Assembly (NCBI RefSeq): GCF_029784155.1 | Contig: NC_073691.1 | Location: 129,766,714 to 129,830,713 of the forward strand | Length of the DNA stretch: 64,000 nt | DNA from: Uranotaenia lowii | Lineage: Eukaryota; Arthropoda; Insecta; Diptera; Culicidae | Reading direction: 5' to 3' | Part shown: one piece after another, positions 12,069 through 22,495 of the stretch | Position numbering within the stretch: the first letter of the stretch is position 1 | Layout of the letters: every line of letters starts with the position of its first letter | The notes under the pieces: generated by a model | Told to the model about the DNA's origin: nothing | What the model saw: only the letters and a program-made list of their open reading frames with translations | Database searches by the model: none | Program-made: the position numbers and the translations under genes

Positions 12069-14701
12069 TCTAATATATAGGGGAGAATGAGGATACTTGA
12101 TCCCTGGGGATACTTGATTCCTTAGCTATATCTCGAAACTGGAATGTCTTACAAAGATCAAATGTTCTAGAAAAATGTGCCAAAATGAGCAAAATAACAA
12201 TGCTTGTAGTTTAAAAAAATTTAACAAAATAATTGTTTGAGTAATTGAACTTTGTTTGAAAAATTTCACAAAATGTAACTTGAAGATCTTTTTCCATCAC
12301 TTTAAAATGTTCCTTACATGGGAAAATTATGAAAAAAATATTTGTTCCAATGTATCAATCGTTCGAGCGTAAAATGAACTTCATAATGCCATATTTTCAA
12401 AGTAATGGAAAACTCTCAACTTTTTTCAGAAAAAGTTTTCTAAAATGTTGATTATGGGTACAATTGATCCCCTAGAGTTGGGTACAATTGATCCCCCTTC
12501 CAAACGGCATATTCTTCCTCTGAATTGATCGTTATGATTGCTGATTACGAAATAACGTATATTTTTCCAAAAACTAATAATTATCAAACAATTGTCTGAA
12601 GAAAAGAGCAAAAATAATTAATTTTCTCTTAATTATAAAAAATAGCGCCTTTAAGTATGCAATATTAATAGCGTTGAGACAAAGTTATAGAATTTTCTTC
12701 TTATGTCTGCTAAAAATTGTGAAATGAGAACAAACATGACCAAATTAGTCAATTAACATTCTATGTTGGGGTTTGGTTTGATTTTTATACAAGGATTAGG
12801 GCTTCCTGATTAAAAGATCAAGTCTCCTTCAATAGGGGATCAAGTCTCCCCTAACTTCAGAAAAATCGCAATTTTTTTACTCCCACGAAAATGCTTCTAG
12901 TTCTTCAACGGCTTCAAGTATCGTTCTAATTTTTGGAGCATAGAAACTTGAAGTTACAAGCTGTCAGAAAATGTCAAAGACGGTGAGTTGCTAAATTTTT
13001 CCAAAAAGATATGGTGAAAATAAGAAAAGGGGATCAAGTATCCCCACTCTCCCCTAAATATGAGTTGGACTATATATGTTTGTATGCACCTTATACAAAT
13101 CCACACCGCTTAACCAATCAGCATGAAATTTGGTACAGTGGTGTTTTTGGACCAGGGTAAGGTTTTAGTAATAGTTCTGAGCCCCTCCCACCTAAGAAAA
13201 GAGACCCTCCCATACAACTTTCGTTTTTTTTTCTCACGAACCAAAAGTCATGGCACCCATTTTGTCGACCGAATTTCGTTTTCTTTGGCGGGGTTTTTTC
13301 ACCATCACTATGGGCCGAGCATTAGAAACAACCATCCAGCCAGAGTTCATGTGTAGTGGACAGCAAATCCAAGCCTGCTACTGATGGAAAATTTGATGGC
13401 GGATAGTTTTGGCGAGCTTTTTTTCTTCTACAGTTTAAAGCACGTGTTATCGGTACGTGATATTTGGAAGAAATAATGAACCTACATTTTGGTTTAAAAA
13501 ATACAACTAGCCTGTTAGGAATATATTGACTTGAAATGTAGTGGTTTTCAAAGTGCTCTTTACCGCCGGCCGCTGGGGGGCTTTGAGAGACTACAAGAAT
13601 ATACAGTGAACTGAAAAGTTAACAGAGAATTGACTTCTTCAGCTGAAAAACTATTCAGACTGAGTGCTGGAAACTAATGGACCGATTTTTATAAAATCCA
13701 GCTTTAAAACCAACCATTTTCATATTTTTAGAGTTCCTCTTAGAGAAAGAAAAATTAATAAGATTTAGAGTCAAAAGTTGAAGGCTACGATTGCAATGCT
13801 TTGATAGCCGTCGGGAAATTTAAACGAGGGATTTGAAAATTGATTATATAATTAAATCTTTAGTTTTTAGTTTTATACAATTAAATTTCATTGGTCAATT
13901 TATAACTTTTGAGTTAGTTTTAGTCATCAATGTGTTCAATTCTACCATCCAATTTTGAGAAAACTTAATGTTCAGCCGTGCATTACTGCGATTTCAAACA
14001 AGTAGAATCTAATAATCTTTACAGTGGTCACTCTAAACAATAATTATTTAGATAATTGTTTTCAAGAATTGAAAAATTTAAATAGAGCTAAAGACCTTTA
14101 TCATAATATTATAAAATGAGCGATTTCAGTTCCGAAATGATTTGTTCTTGATTACTTTAATAACTGTTAGTGGAACATTCAATTTAATTAAAACTGATCA
14201 TAAGACAGTGTGAAATTAAACAGCGAAAAAAAGCACAACTACAACGCAAAGAGAGTTTTCAACAAGGTTCTGAAGTTTTATTAGAAATTTCTAAGTAAAT
14301 AAAACCTTAACATAAACCTTAGCAATGTACGGGGTACATCTTGAAAAGTGGGATAATCTACAGAAGAGATTTTTATTAGATGGGGGATAAGAAAGATTAA
14401 AAAAACAGTTTTATCATTTTAAGATAAAAATATCTATTCAAGCTTTCTAAAAAATGGTGGGTAAAAATAATGTCTTTCGAAAACCTAATATCTATACGTT
14501 TTCCAATAACATGAAAACGATAAACACAGTTTATAATCTCATTAAAAAATTTAAAGAAAACTAAAATAACATGACCAAAAATCGGTCAAATTTCTCAGAA
14601 TATTCATCATTCAAAGCTTCTGTAGTTTAGAAAAGCCAAACGACTCATTTTGATTAAATTTTTTTACATGAACCCGAGCAGGGCCGGGTAAAATCAGCTA
14701 G
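12069..14701 (+). mobile_element. Non-autonomous Helitron, interrupted by a TA element
   Basis: The 5' end begins TCTAATATATA after an A. The 3' end carries a GC-rich hairpin ACCCGAGCAGGGCCGGGT followed by AAAATCAG and the terminal CTAG, with T next in the host. TC start, CTRR end, hairpin about 10 bp from the end and insertion between A and T are Helitron hallmarks. No Rep/helicase frame is seen. The TA element at 12080-13054 lies 11 bp inside the 5' end; without it the Helitron is about 1.66 kb. Confidence 0.8.
12080..13054. mobile_element. TA-flanked element, family A, copy 1 (975 bp)
   Basis: TIRs begin GGGGAGAATGAGGATACTTG on the left and GGGGAGAGTGGGGATACTTG on the complement of the right, with TA on each side (12078-12079, 13055-13056). 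The word GATACTTGATCCC and variants (ACAATTGATCCCC, GATCAAGTCTCCCC) recur about seven times in both orientations. A second full copy lies at 26692-27644 and a decayed one near 62438-63070. No transposase frame is present. TA target and size suggest a Tc1/mariner-type or related MITE. Confidence 0.92.
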
Positions 14702-14826
14702 TTCTATATAAAACTGCCAAATTTTCATAACTATTTTTGTTAGTATGCAAGCATGCTGTGTACATACACGGAGCTTTGAAGTGAGGTTAAGCGCAATGGC
14801 CTACCTGGTATTTCCCATGTACTATG

Positions 14827-15464
14827 GACAGTGGGCAGCAATAAAACTAGAGCTTGACATGCACTTTTGGACGGATTCAACGTGTGTTCTTCAATGGCTG
14901 AAGGCAATCCCGGCAACTTGGTCAACATTCGTTGCCAACCGTGTTGCGAAAAAACAAACACTCACCAAAAACTATCTATGAAGACATGTTCCTGGCTTGC
15001 AGAATCCAGCAGACCTCATCTCACGCGGTATGGACCCAGAAAAGATAGAGGGATGGAACCTTTGGTGGAAGGACCCTGAATGGTTAGAGCAAAATCATTT
15101 CCCGAGGCAGCCAAGAAGCCTGGAGTCACAATTAGCCGAAGAGGAAGTTCGACGTTCCGCTATCCCAGCCACCAGTTGTGTAACACATTTTGGCGAGGAG
15201 TATGTGGTAAAATTCTCGTCCTTTACCAAAGTTATACGCAATACCGCTTACTGGATGTCGCCAATGCGTGTTCTGAGAAAATCAGAACCAAACCCTAGCA
15301 GTTTACTGGAATTCGAAGAATTTGACGAACTGATTTGGAGGAAGCGCGTTGGAAGAAGACTAGGCAGATCTTCGGAATCGGAGGATACGAAGCACCCAAT
15401 AGTGTTACCAGCAAGACGACCGTTTACAACGCTTTTATTTGAACATAACCACATCAGTGCATAA
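14827..15464 (+). pseudogene. BEL/Pao RNase H end and integrase N-terminus
   Basis: The reading resumes after the nested block with RNase H motif FWTDSTCVLQWL, where WTDS holds a catalytic Asp, then ATWSTFVANRVA. After a frame change come NPADLISRGM and WWKDPEWL, typical of the BEL RNase H-integrase junction. The last part, HPIVLPARRPFTTLLFEHNH, is the H2C2 zinc-binding start of integrase. The single open stretch is 155 codons (14997-15461). Confidence 0.85.
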
Positions 15465-16430
15465 TTGCATGAAGTGTTTTCGATCAGAACTGAGAACTAC
15501 ATCAAGCACGGGTCACCATTGCTAGAGCATTTTTAAGGAAAGATGTCGATTATTTCGGGCCTGATTTTATTCGTTTAGCACCCAGAAAACCGGCGGTGAA
15601 GACTTATGTAGCAGTTTTCATATGCCTTTGTACGGAATGCTTTCTCCAAACCTTACGACATTTTTCGGACATTGTAACCAACTTCGTTGGAGCACGGAAT
15701 TATCCAAGAGAATTGATCAAGCTACTTCGCATTAAATAACAGCAAGAAGCCGTTTCAAGCAATGCGCTAACGATCATATTCAATGGCATTTCATCCCACC
15801 AGCAGCAACTCACTTCGGAGGACTTTGGGAAGCAGCTGAAGGTCCGCTAAAAACATTTGTTGAAGGTTCTTGGAGAGTTCGCTGTTTCGTTTGAGGATAA
15901 GACTACGCATTTGGTACAGTTAGATAACTGCCTGACGGATGATCCAGATGATCTCGAACCTCTTACACCGGGACATTTCCTCATTGACGAGCCTTTCCAA
16001 CAGTTGCCAGAAAAGGATTATAACAAGGTGCTCATTAATAGGTTGATCCACATCCATGGTTTACAGAAAAGGCTTCAACTTTTTTGGGACCGATGGAGAG
16101 TTGAATATTTGACACAGCTCCAAGGACGTTCAAGAGATGGAAATCGCCGATAGAAATCAAGGTTGGACAGTTGGTGATCATCAAGGACGATAATGTTGCT
16201 CCGAATCGTTGGAAGATGGGTCGAGTAGAGCGAGTGTTTCCAGGCCGAATACCACTATTCGGCACATCTCTATTGAGCACTTACTCAATGACGAATCATT
16301 ATGCTGCAAGGGCTTCGTTCTTAACAGCTGCAGATACCTCAGGGGGATGAACCAGACACCTCAACGGGGTTCCTTCACCAGCGGAAGAAGACCAATTTTA
16401 TGCAAGATGAAACGTTATCTGTTTGTCTTG
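15465..16430 (+). pseudogene. BEL/Pao integrase core and C-terminal domain, broken
   Basis: Readable pieces in shifting frames include RKPAVKTYVAVFICL (core start), a [20 protein letters not shown] segment and LEPLTPGHFLIDEP, the conserved C-terminal block of BEL/Pao integrases, followed by RLQLFWDRWRVEYLTQLQ. The catalytic DDE residues cannot be read as a set because of deletions and stops. Beyond about 16400 similarity ends; no 3' LTR was recognised. Confidence 0.8.
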
Positions 16431-16442
16431 TGGTTCATCTTT

Positions 16443-17355
16443 TAAGAAATTTTGTTGATGCTCTTCAACCTGGGTTTATATTTTTTCATAACATCATATT
16501 CTACCAATTGGGCTGTATGAGCACCAAATCTGACGTTGTTGAAAATTTCATCATCGTTGTCAGTTTCATCGTTTTCAAAGCCATACATATCCTCGCTCTC
16601 TATAGCTTGAGCGGCTTCCTCGTTTTCGATGTTTCTGGAAGTTTCCTCGGATGAGGTGGCGTTTTGTTCATTTACGGTAGCAGTGCCAACATCGTACTTA
16701 TCAACTTCTTCAGATTCCTAGGTGCCTTGCCGTTTTTAATTGTTCATTAATTGAAATTCAGCCGGTAGCTTGGTGATAATGGAAACTTCATCTACGGAGA
16801 TTTCTTTTCATGAACAACTGCTAAAATCTGTTCTACAGGTAATCCAAATTCACCTAAAATTTGTAGAACTACCGTGGAAAAATTCTTCCTTGTTGTTTGT
16901 CTTTCAATTATCTCCTGAGCAGCTATCGTTTTTGTCATTTCGTCGTTTCAGTCATTGTTTTTACCTTTAACATAGTTTAAAAAAATAATATAGGCTACGT
17001 TCTGTAAACATAGAGAAACCCTAAACTAATTTAGTAAGTTCAGAATTTTCTCGGCTGATGTGTACAAAGTTAATAATTCTAAAAATCTTGTAATGGAACT
17101 TAAATATTTATATTTTGAGTCTAAAATTTTGTTTTCTAATTTGCCCCGCCTCACCTCACGAATCACAACTGCTGCATTGTGTACATATTCTTCGACACGG
17201 TGGTGGTTCATAAGCGTCGCCCATGCCTTTAGAACAGGATGGATCAACGATTTTGATCCCTGCCACTCCACAAAACAGAATGGCAAACTATTCACCGTTA
17301 CCAGCTGTAGTAGACCTAAAAGCGCGTTTTTTCTTAACACCAAAAGCTCCAAATC
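16443..17355 (-). pseudogene. hAT-family transposase pseudogene
   Basis: Three minus-strand pieces line up with hAT transposases. The first (17026-17352) contains LVTVNSLPFCFVEWQG and LIHPVLKAWATLMNHHRVE, the region before the DDE core. The second (about 16800-16920) reads ERQTTRKNFSTVVLQILGEF then GLPVEQILAVV, which normally precedes the DN core residues. The third (16443-16722) is acidic, rich in E, D and N, followed by VRFGAHTAQLVEYDVMKK, equivalent to the hAT C/AHTLQL block. Stops and frameshifts separate them and the dimerisation region is missing, so it is inactive. Confidence 0.7.
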
Positions 17356-17374
17356 GATTTTTCAAATGTTTCCA

Positions 17375-17615
17375 TTAGATTTTCCATTAAAAACAAAGTT
17401 TGTTGCAACTTAAGACTTTTTCATAGTTGGGTGAAAATCGTATGTTTTTGTAAAATTAAAAATCATCATTTTTCAGACTACGTCAATTTGATGTCCCATC
17501 GCATCAACCTTGAAACTTTTGTTGTACAAGCGGTATGAATATTTGTGAACATCAAGTTTTTAGAAGCCATTGAAGTTGAAAAGTTTTGCATGATGCCCCA
17601 GTTGACGATATATAG
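17375..17615 (+). repeat. Dispersed repeat family E, copy 2 (3' part)
   Basis: Matches the last half of copy 1 (255-762): AAAAACAAAGTTTGTTGCAA, GTGAAAATCGTATGTTTTTG, GACTACGTCAATTTGATGTC and the end GATGCCCCAGTTGACGA. It stops 67 bp before the Kuzbanian exon boundary, so it probably lies in that gene's intron. Confidence 0.55.
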
Positions 17616-17681
17616 GTATGTACGACGTAAAATTACGTACGTATACGTCTGTTTCAGAAAAATAAAATGAAAAACACTCAC

Positions 17682-18256
17682 CTCATCCGCTGGCAGCCAC
17701 CTTTTCCTTCGTTTGATGTCACTTTTTCTCGCGCTACGCTTCTTGCGAACTACGTTTCGGCTACCGGCTTCAACGTCGTCTTCACCACTCGAACTCCCAC
17801 TAACACCATCCGCACTGCCGTCCCTCGTACCACTTTTTCTACTTAGTCTATGATCATCATCACTCGTTTTGTCACCACTACTGCTACTAGTATCAGACTT
17901 TTGATTGAGGGCCCTGCGGCTCTGAGCAGCACTTTCTCCAATTCGGCTGCCCGCGATAGAATCACTAACACTACTAATACTACTGCTACTAATACTTGAA
18001 CTAGTTCTACTTTCACCCCTACTGTCGCTTAGGTGACTTTGGTCAACATGATCCGGATGGTTGTGAGCCCCGTGATGATCCTGGTTGATCCGGACGTCAC
18101 TCAGCTTGTAAATCACAGTATGGACACCGTGCCGTTCCATTTCCGGTCCGTACCGGGCAGCCGGCTCGATGTAGTACTGCTCCAACGGTGTGACGATCGT
18201 ACCGTCGAACAGATTGTCCCGGGTCAGGACACCGTACACGTGGGACCGTTCGTCGC
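17682..18256 (-). CDS. kuz: Kuzbanian/ADAM10 metalloprotease, one internal prodomain exon
   Basis: A 575-bp exon lies between acceptor TTTCACAG and donor GTGAGT and encodes about 191 residues after a split first codon; it ends on a codon boundary. It starts GDERSHVYGVL, then LFDGTIVTP, YYIEPAARYG and VHTVIYKLSDV, matching the ADAM10 prodomain (SHVYG, F-G-I-T, YVEPAERY, HSVIY). A His-rich then Ser/Asp/Gly-rich linker follows, then RKKRSARK and KRRKRW, corresponding to the furin-processing site before the metalloprotease domain. ADAM10 proteins are type I membrane sheddases that cut Notch and other surface proteins. Neighbouring exons are not visible, implying large introns. The paralogue Kuzbanian-like is the alternative. 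Confidence 0.72.
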
Positions 18257-19403
18257 CTGTGAAAGAAATAAAAAATAAGATGGTGAAAAAATGTATACAA
18301 TCAATGAAATCGATTGATATTCCCATTTTTCCATGAGAAAACACACAAAATTGGTTTCAATATATTTTTTGAGACTACGTTTTCAAATATCCATTTTTCA
18401 AAACTAACTTTTCGTAAGCGGGTACCTCGGGATGGCTAAGAAAAATTATCTGCCAAGGGTATTTGCCGGAAAAGGTAGACCTGGATGGCCTTATTTCGAA
18501 GGAATCATGCCTAAGGCGTAAGAGGTGAGATTTGTTTTTTATATAATGTTAGTTGATTTTAGAGCATCTAGAGCATCTAAGTTTTATTTCTCGTTTCTAT
18601 CTTTATAGGTTCTTCGGTAAAGAAATCGGAGTTCTGGACCAAGCGCAACTAGCTGGTGCAGAGTTTCCCGATTCCCTGTTTGGCTCTTTACAGTATTCTC
18701 TTCAGAGACGTTCTGAATCTCATGCTAGTGCGGAAAGAAGGATGTGCCACCGGAATCTTATCGCTGGATTTCATTTTCTCGCATTTTCTCATTTTTTGAT
18801 AACTACAAACAAGTAGTTTTAGAAAAGCTGTAGAATAAATTAACAATAACAAAAAGCAAATTGATCACACTAAAACTGGCGGTAAAAATAAAAACAGAAT
18901 AAGGAAAAAAACATTCTCTCACTCCCGCGGTCAATCCCCATGAACGAAAAAAAATGCAATTGATTGAAGTTCACGCTTTGGCTTCTCCATTCTTATAGTT
19001 TTGGTTTTTTTTCTTGCCAGGTAAGTTCAATAAACAACTCTCAGCCGGTGAACAGTTTTATCGATTCGGACGATTTCCAATTTCGAGTGTTCACACGTGC
19101 GTTAGTTCATCGGTTTATTTCGAATGTTTGCAACAGCAATTTGTTTGCAGGTGGCAAGCGAATCGGTGCAACAACCTTGATAGCAGTTATTTAGGTGAGT
19201 TAAATCGGTAGACTATTAACGAAATAGATTAATAAGATTTCTTCTCGAAATTGTCTTTTGATATTGAAATAATGATCTGCCTAAATTCACGATGATCACG
19301 CAGTGTTTCTTTTTTTTATAAAACTAGGTGTTAGAAAAGAAGTTACCTTCTTTGTTATGTTATCAAAACAAACGGAAAATTGTGCCAAGACTTTTTTTTC
19401 ACA
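18257..19403. other. Probable intron sequence, no further exon recognised
   Basis: Follows the splice acceptor of the minus-strand exon. A plus-strand frame of 34 codons ending PYFEGIMPKA* (about 18416-18520) looks less random than its surroundings but has no start context or partner exon. Nothing else is recognised. Confidence 0.4.
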
Positions 19404-19935
19404 GAGTCAAGTGGGGCATCTACTTCAATGGCCGCTAAAAACTTAAAGTAGGTACACAAATAATCATACCGCTTCTACTTCAAAAGTTTTAAAGTTGATG
19501 GGACATCAAATTGACATAGTCAGGAAAATTACTGGTTTACCAGTTATTTTTGAATTAATATACAAAGGTAGACATGCTATTTTCGCCCTTCTAAGAAAAA
19601 AGTGGTAAGTTAGTTTTGAATGAAAAATCAAATGTAAGCGTTTGAAATTTATAGTTTTAGATATATTTGTGATGTCATAACGCGTAAAGCACCAATTGCA
19701 ATAATTTTTGGATCTGTTCAAATTAAACTGTACATTTTTTCTGTCAAAAATGGTTCTAAAGATAAAGCATACAGGTGCTGCATACATTTAGGCGCAACGA
19801 ATTCTATAAAAAATCTACATTTAGAGGCTTAGAGTTAAAAAATACTACAAAAAGTCTAGTAGCTGAAAACATAAAAATTAATTTTTCGGGTGGATGCATA
19901 TCGAAACGAGATTTGAAAGGTGAATCTTTGATTGG
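19404..19935 (-). repeat. Dispersed repeat family E, copy 3, inverted
   Basis: Read on the minus strand it runs from CTCGTTTCGATATGCATCCA through the AAATGTATGCAGCACC block to GATGGGACATC region in reverse complement (GATGGGACATCAAATTGACA at about 19498) and the TGCCCCACTTGAC end. It forms an inverted pair with copy 4 about 215 bp away. Confidence 0.6.
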
Positions 19936-20149
19936 CATTTTGCCCAGACTGGTAAATGAATTATAAAAATATTTATTTAAAAATATTTGGTGATTGTCCG
20001 GAAAATATTTTTACACCAACAGTAAAAGTATAGGATAAAAAAAGCAATATAAAGTTTGTAGGTGATATCATTGAGCCAATCCGTCAAATTGGGTGAAGTT
20101 TTCCACGACATCGAAAAATGCTAAAATTAGTATCTCTATAGCTCGATCA

Positions 20150-20530
20150 AAGATTCACCTTTTAAATCTCGTTTCCACATGCTGGAGTATGATTTTTTTG
20201 CATCTCGCATTCGTTGATTTCAAAATTTTAGCCATCGAAAAGACAATAATATGATTTCAGCTAGTAGAATTTGTTGTAGTATTTTTCTACCCCTAAATTT
20301 ATGCAGCACCCTTATGTTTTTTCTTAAGAAACATTTTTAACTGTTAAATTTAATTCGAACAAAACCAAACATTACGGCAATTGCTGATTGCCGTTTTCAT
20401 TTGATTTTTCATTTTAAACAGCGTTTGTTGTAATTTTTCCTTTTTTCTTAGTAGGATGAATTCAATGTAGGTTAATCATTTCGTAAACCCTCTATAATTC
20501 ATTAAACCAGTAATTTGCAAAACTCATGTA
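20150..20530 (+). repeat. Dispersed repeat family E, copy 4 (5' part)
   Basis: Starts CTCGTTTCCACATGCTGGAG, passes through CCCCTAAATTTATGCAGCAC and GCCGTTTTCATTTGATTTTT, and fades near the ACCAGTAATTT word before the terminal segment seen in copies 1-3. It lies opposite to copy 3, so the two could form a hairpin in RNA. Confidence 0.55.
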
Positions 20531-21627
20531 ATAAAATTGACCAATAATATTTTAACTCGAAACAAAAATTGATCAATCTTAATACATAGACAAAAGATAT
20601 GGGGAGATATTTTCCTACAATTTTCTGATTTTTTTTTTCTTCGCTTAACGGCGCCACGTTGGCTTCCATAGCATAAAACTACACATGACCGAAAAGTTTC
20701 CAACCACATGCTGTGCAATAAAATCCAATAAATTTCCATGTCATCTAACGGGTCCCTCCCTAGATTTTCGATCCACATCCCTCGTTTTGTCAACAAATTT
20801 TCTACAATGAATAAAAGGAGAAATAAAAAGTGGAAGACAAAACCGCCCCCACCAAAGAAGCTTTCGCTCAATCTTTTTGTGCTTACACAAGCTTTATCCT
20901 CTACACGATTGGATACAAACCAGGAAAAAAAAATGAAATAAGCAAAGCATTATCCATCCCCTTTTTCACTGAAGAATGCGAGGAAATGGTGCAAAATTTA
21001 AATATTTTCCGATACCAAAAGTGTAAAGTAGCCGCAGGAAGCCGAAGAAAAGAAGCAAAAAAAGGGGATCCGGTCGAGTTTTTTTTTTCCCGGAACGTGC
21101 TAAATATTTGTTTCGAAGGGATTTGTATCAGTTCCTAAGGTGTTTTGTTTTCGGCTTTTTTGTGCGTGATTGAGTTGTAGGAAAAAGGTGCCGATCGTCT
21201 TGGCACAGCAATCAAGTGGACAAATGAATGAAAATGGTCAAAGTTCGGAAAAGGTGAAAGAAATTTGTAGAACTCACTGGTAACCAATGTTTCTGTCAAT
21301 TAAGTGGAAGGTTGAATGCGTAAAGGTTCTTTGTTTGGGTTAGTGGAAAAAACTTATGTGATGCTTCAAGTAAGATTCAGAATATTAGAAGTACCGAAAA
21401 AACAAATTATCCTAATTTAGGAAGGAGAGATGAAAAATAAACCACGTCTGAAGGCAAGGTTGGGAAGGTACGGCAACAATTCGAAAAATATGCGCTTTAT
21501 TTACTTTTCATACAAGTAGAAATATCTCAGTTATTTGTGGGCCAATTTCAACAAAAAACTACATAATAATATAGCTATGGATCAGTGTTAAGAGGTTTCA
21601 AAATTTATGAAACCGATATCGAAAAAG
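20531..21627. other. Non-coding DNA, nothing recognised
   Basis: Only short frames with no domain, splice structure or transposon end. Confidence 0.4.
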
Positions 21628-22155
21628 TAGGGGAGAATGGGGTATCGTGGGCCATGGGGAAACGTGGGCCACTTTTAATATCTCAGATGTGTGTTGAGAT
21701 AAAAATCTCAAACCAACTGTCATCGTCGTCGCGTTGCGTGAGCATATATTCCTATTTGTTGTTGACTGAAATACGCATCATAAGCTTCTTTTATTTATCA
21801 AGCTTAAAAAAGTTAGAAAAATTTACTAACATAATTAAAAAAAAACACCCGCTAATTTCATCGATGGGGAACCTAAAGTGTTTAACAAAAATATGCTTAT
21901 ACGCTTATGATCTTAGTTTTGTCATGATTTTTCACGTGGAAAAGGAATTTTCGATGAAACATCAATAAGTCACACAAACGCAACAAATTTGCAAATCATA
22001 GCTTGTGGGGAAACGTGGGCCCCACAGCTTGAATCACCTATATTTTTATGTTTTTATACACATTCAGAACTTAAAATACGTTTCACCTACCTGCAAAGTT
22101 TTCTTATGCCAAGGGAAGAGTTATGAAAAATATTTTGTCTATCCTATATAAGAAA

Positions 22156-22495
22156 TGTTGAAAACGCTGGTTTCAGTGGTGGAATAGAGTTATCTTTATT
22201 CATGTTTCCTCTGTGAGGTCAGTAGAGTACAACTATATTAATCAGCGATTGTCACTTTCCACTTCTTATATTTCCTAACCGGGAAAGTACTAATTTCTTA
22301 ATGAGTACTTTGATATTCTTACTCAGAATATCTGGCAACACTGTTGTGTTACCACGAACCCAATTTGAGTTGTTTGGCTTACATTTTGGCTAAACATTTG
22401 TACCGTGTTTACCATCATCAGCTGATGATGACAATCATCACCGCTATTGTTTCAATTGCGAATTGACTCAAAGCATGCGGAACCAAAACAAAATG
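22156..22495 (-). repeat. Copia 3' LTR, truncated
   Basis: Matches the uninterrupted parts of the 5' LTR over about 340 bp (shared words AATAGAGTTATC, CCTCTGTGAGGTCAGTAGAG, AACCGGGAAAGTACTAATTT). It lacks the first ~75 bp of U3, lost in the same deletion that removed the end of pol. Confidence 0.9.

Larger units (their letters stand above)
11484..14826. mobile_element. 3.3-kb inverted-repeat element with 9-bp TSD GACAGTGGG
   Basis: The left end CAGAGTACTTTGAAATATAC and the complement of the right end, CATAGTACATGGGAAATACC, both continue into AGGTAGGCxATTxCGCT, giving imperfect TIRs of about 40 bp. GACAGTGGG is duplicated at 11475-11483 and 14827-14835. A 9-bp TSD fits Mutator-like or Merlin-like elements; no transposase is seen, so this is a non-autonomous copy. 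Removing it with one TSD restores the BEL/Pao RNase H frame. It contains a Helitron at 12069-14701, leaving about 0.7 kb of its own DNA. Confidence 0.85.
9140..16430 (+). mobile_element. BEL/Pao LTR retrotransposon 1, decayed and nested
   Basis: Fragments of a BEL/Pao polyprotein occur in the expected order on the plus strand: zinc-knuckle-like CRKC segment, A17-type protease, reverse transcriptase, RNase H, H2C2 integrase N-terminus, integrase core and C-terminal domain. All carry stops, frameshifts or deletions. LTRs were not recognised, so the outer limits are approximate. The element hosts a 165-bp MITE in the RT region and a 3.3-kb inverted-repeat element at the start of RNase H, itself carrying a Helitron and a TA element. 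Confidence 0.85.

Noticed and set aside
11475..14838. 12-bp direct repeat GACAGTGGGCAG read as a target duplication
   Set aside because: The terminal CA of the TIR belongs to the element, so the true duplication is 9 bp (GACAGTGGG).
18416..18520. Short plus-strand frame ending PYFEGIMPKA
   Set aside because: Too short, no recognised family and no splice partner; noted in the region entry only.
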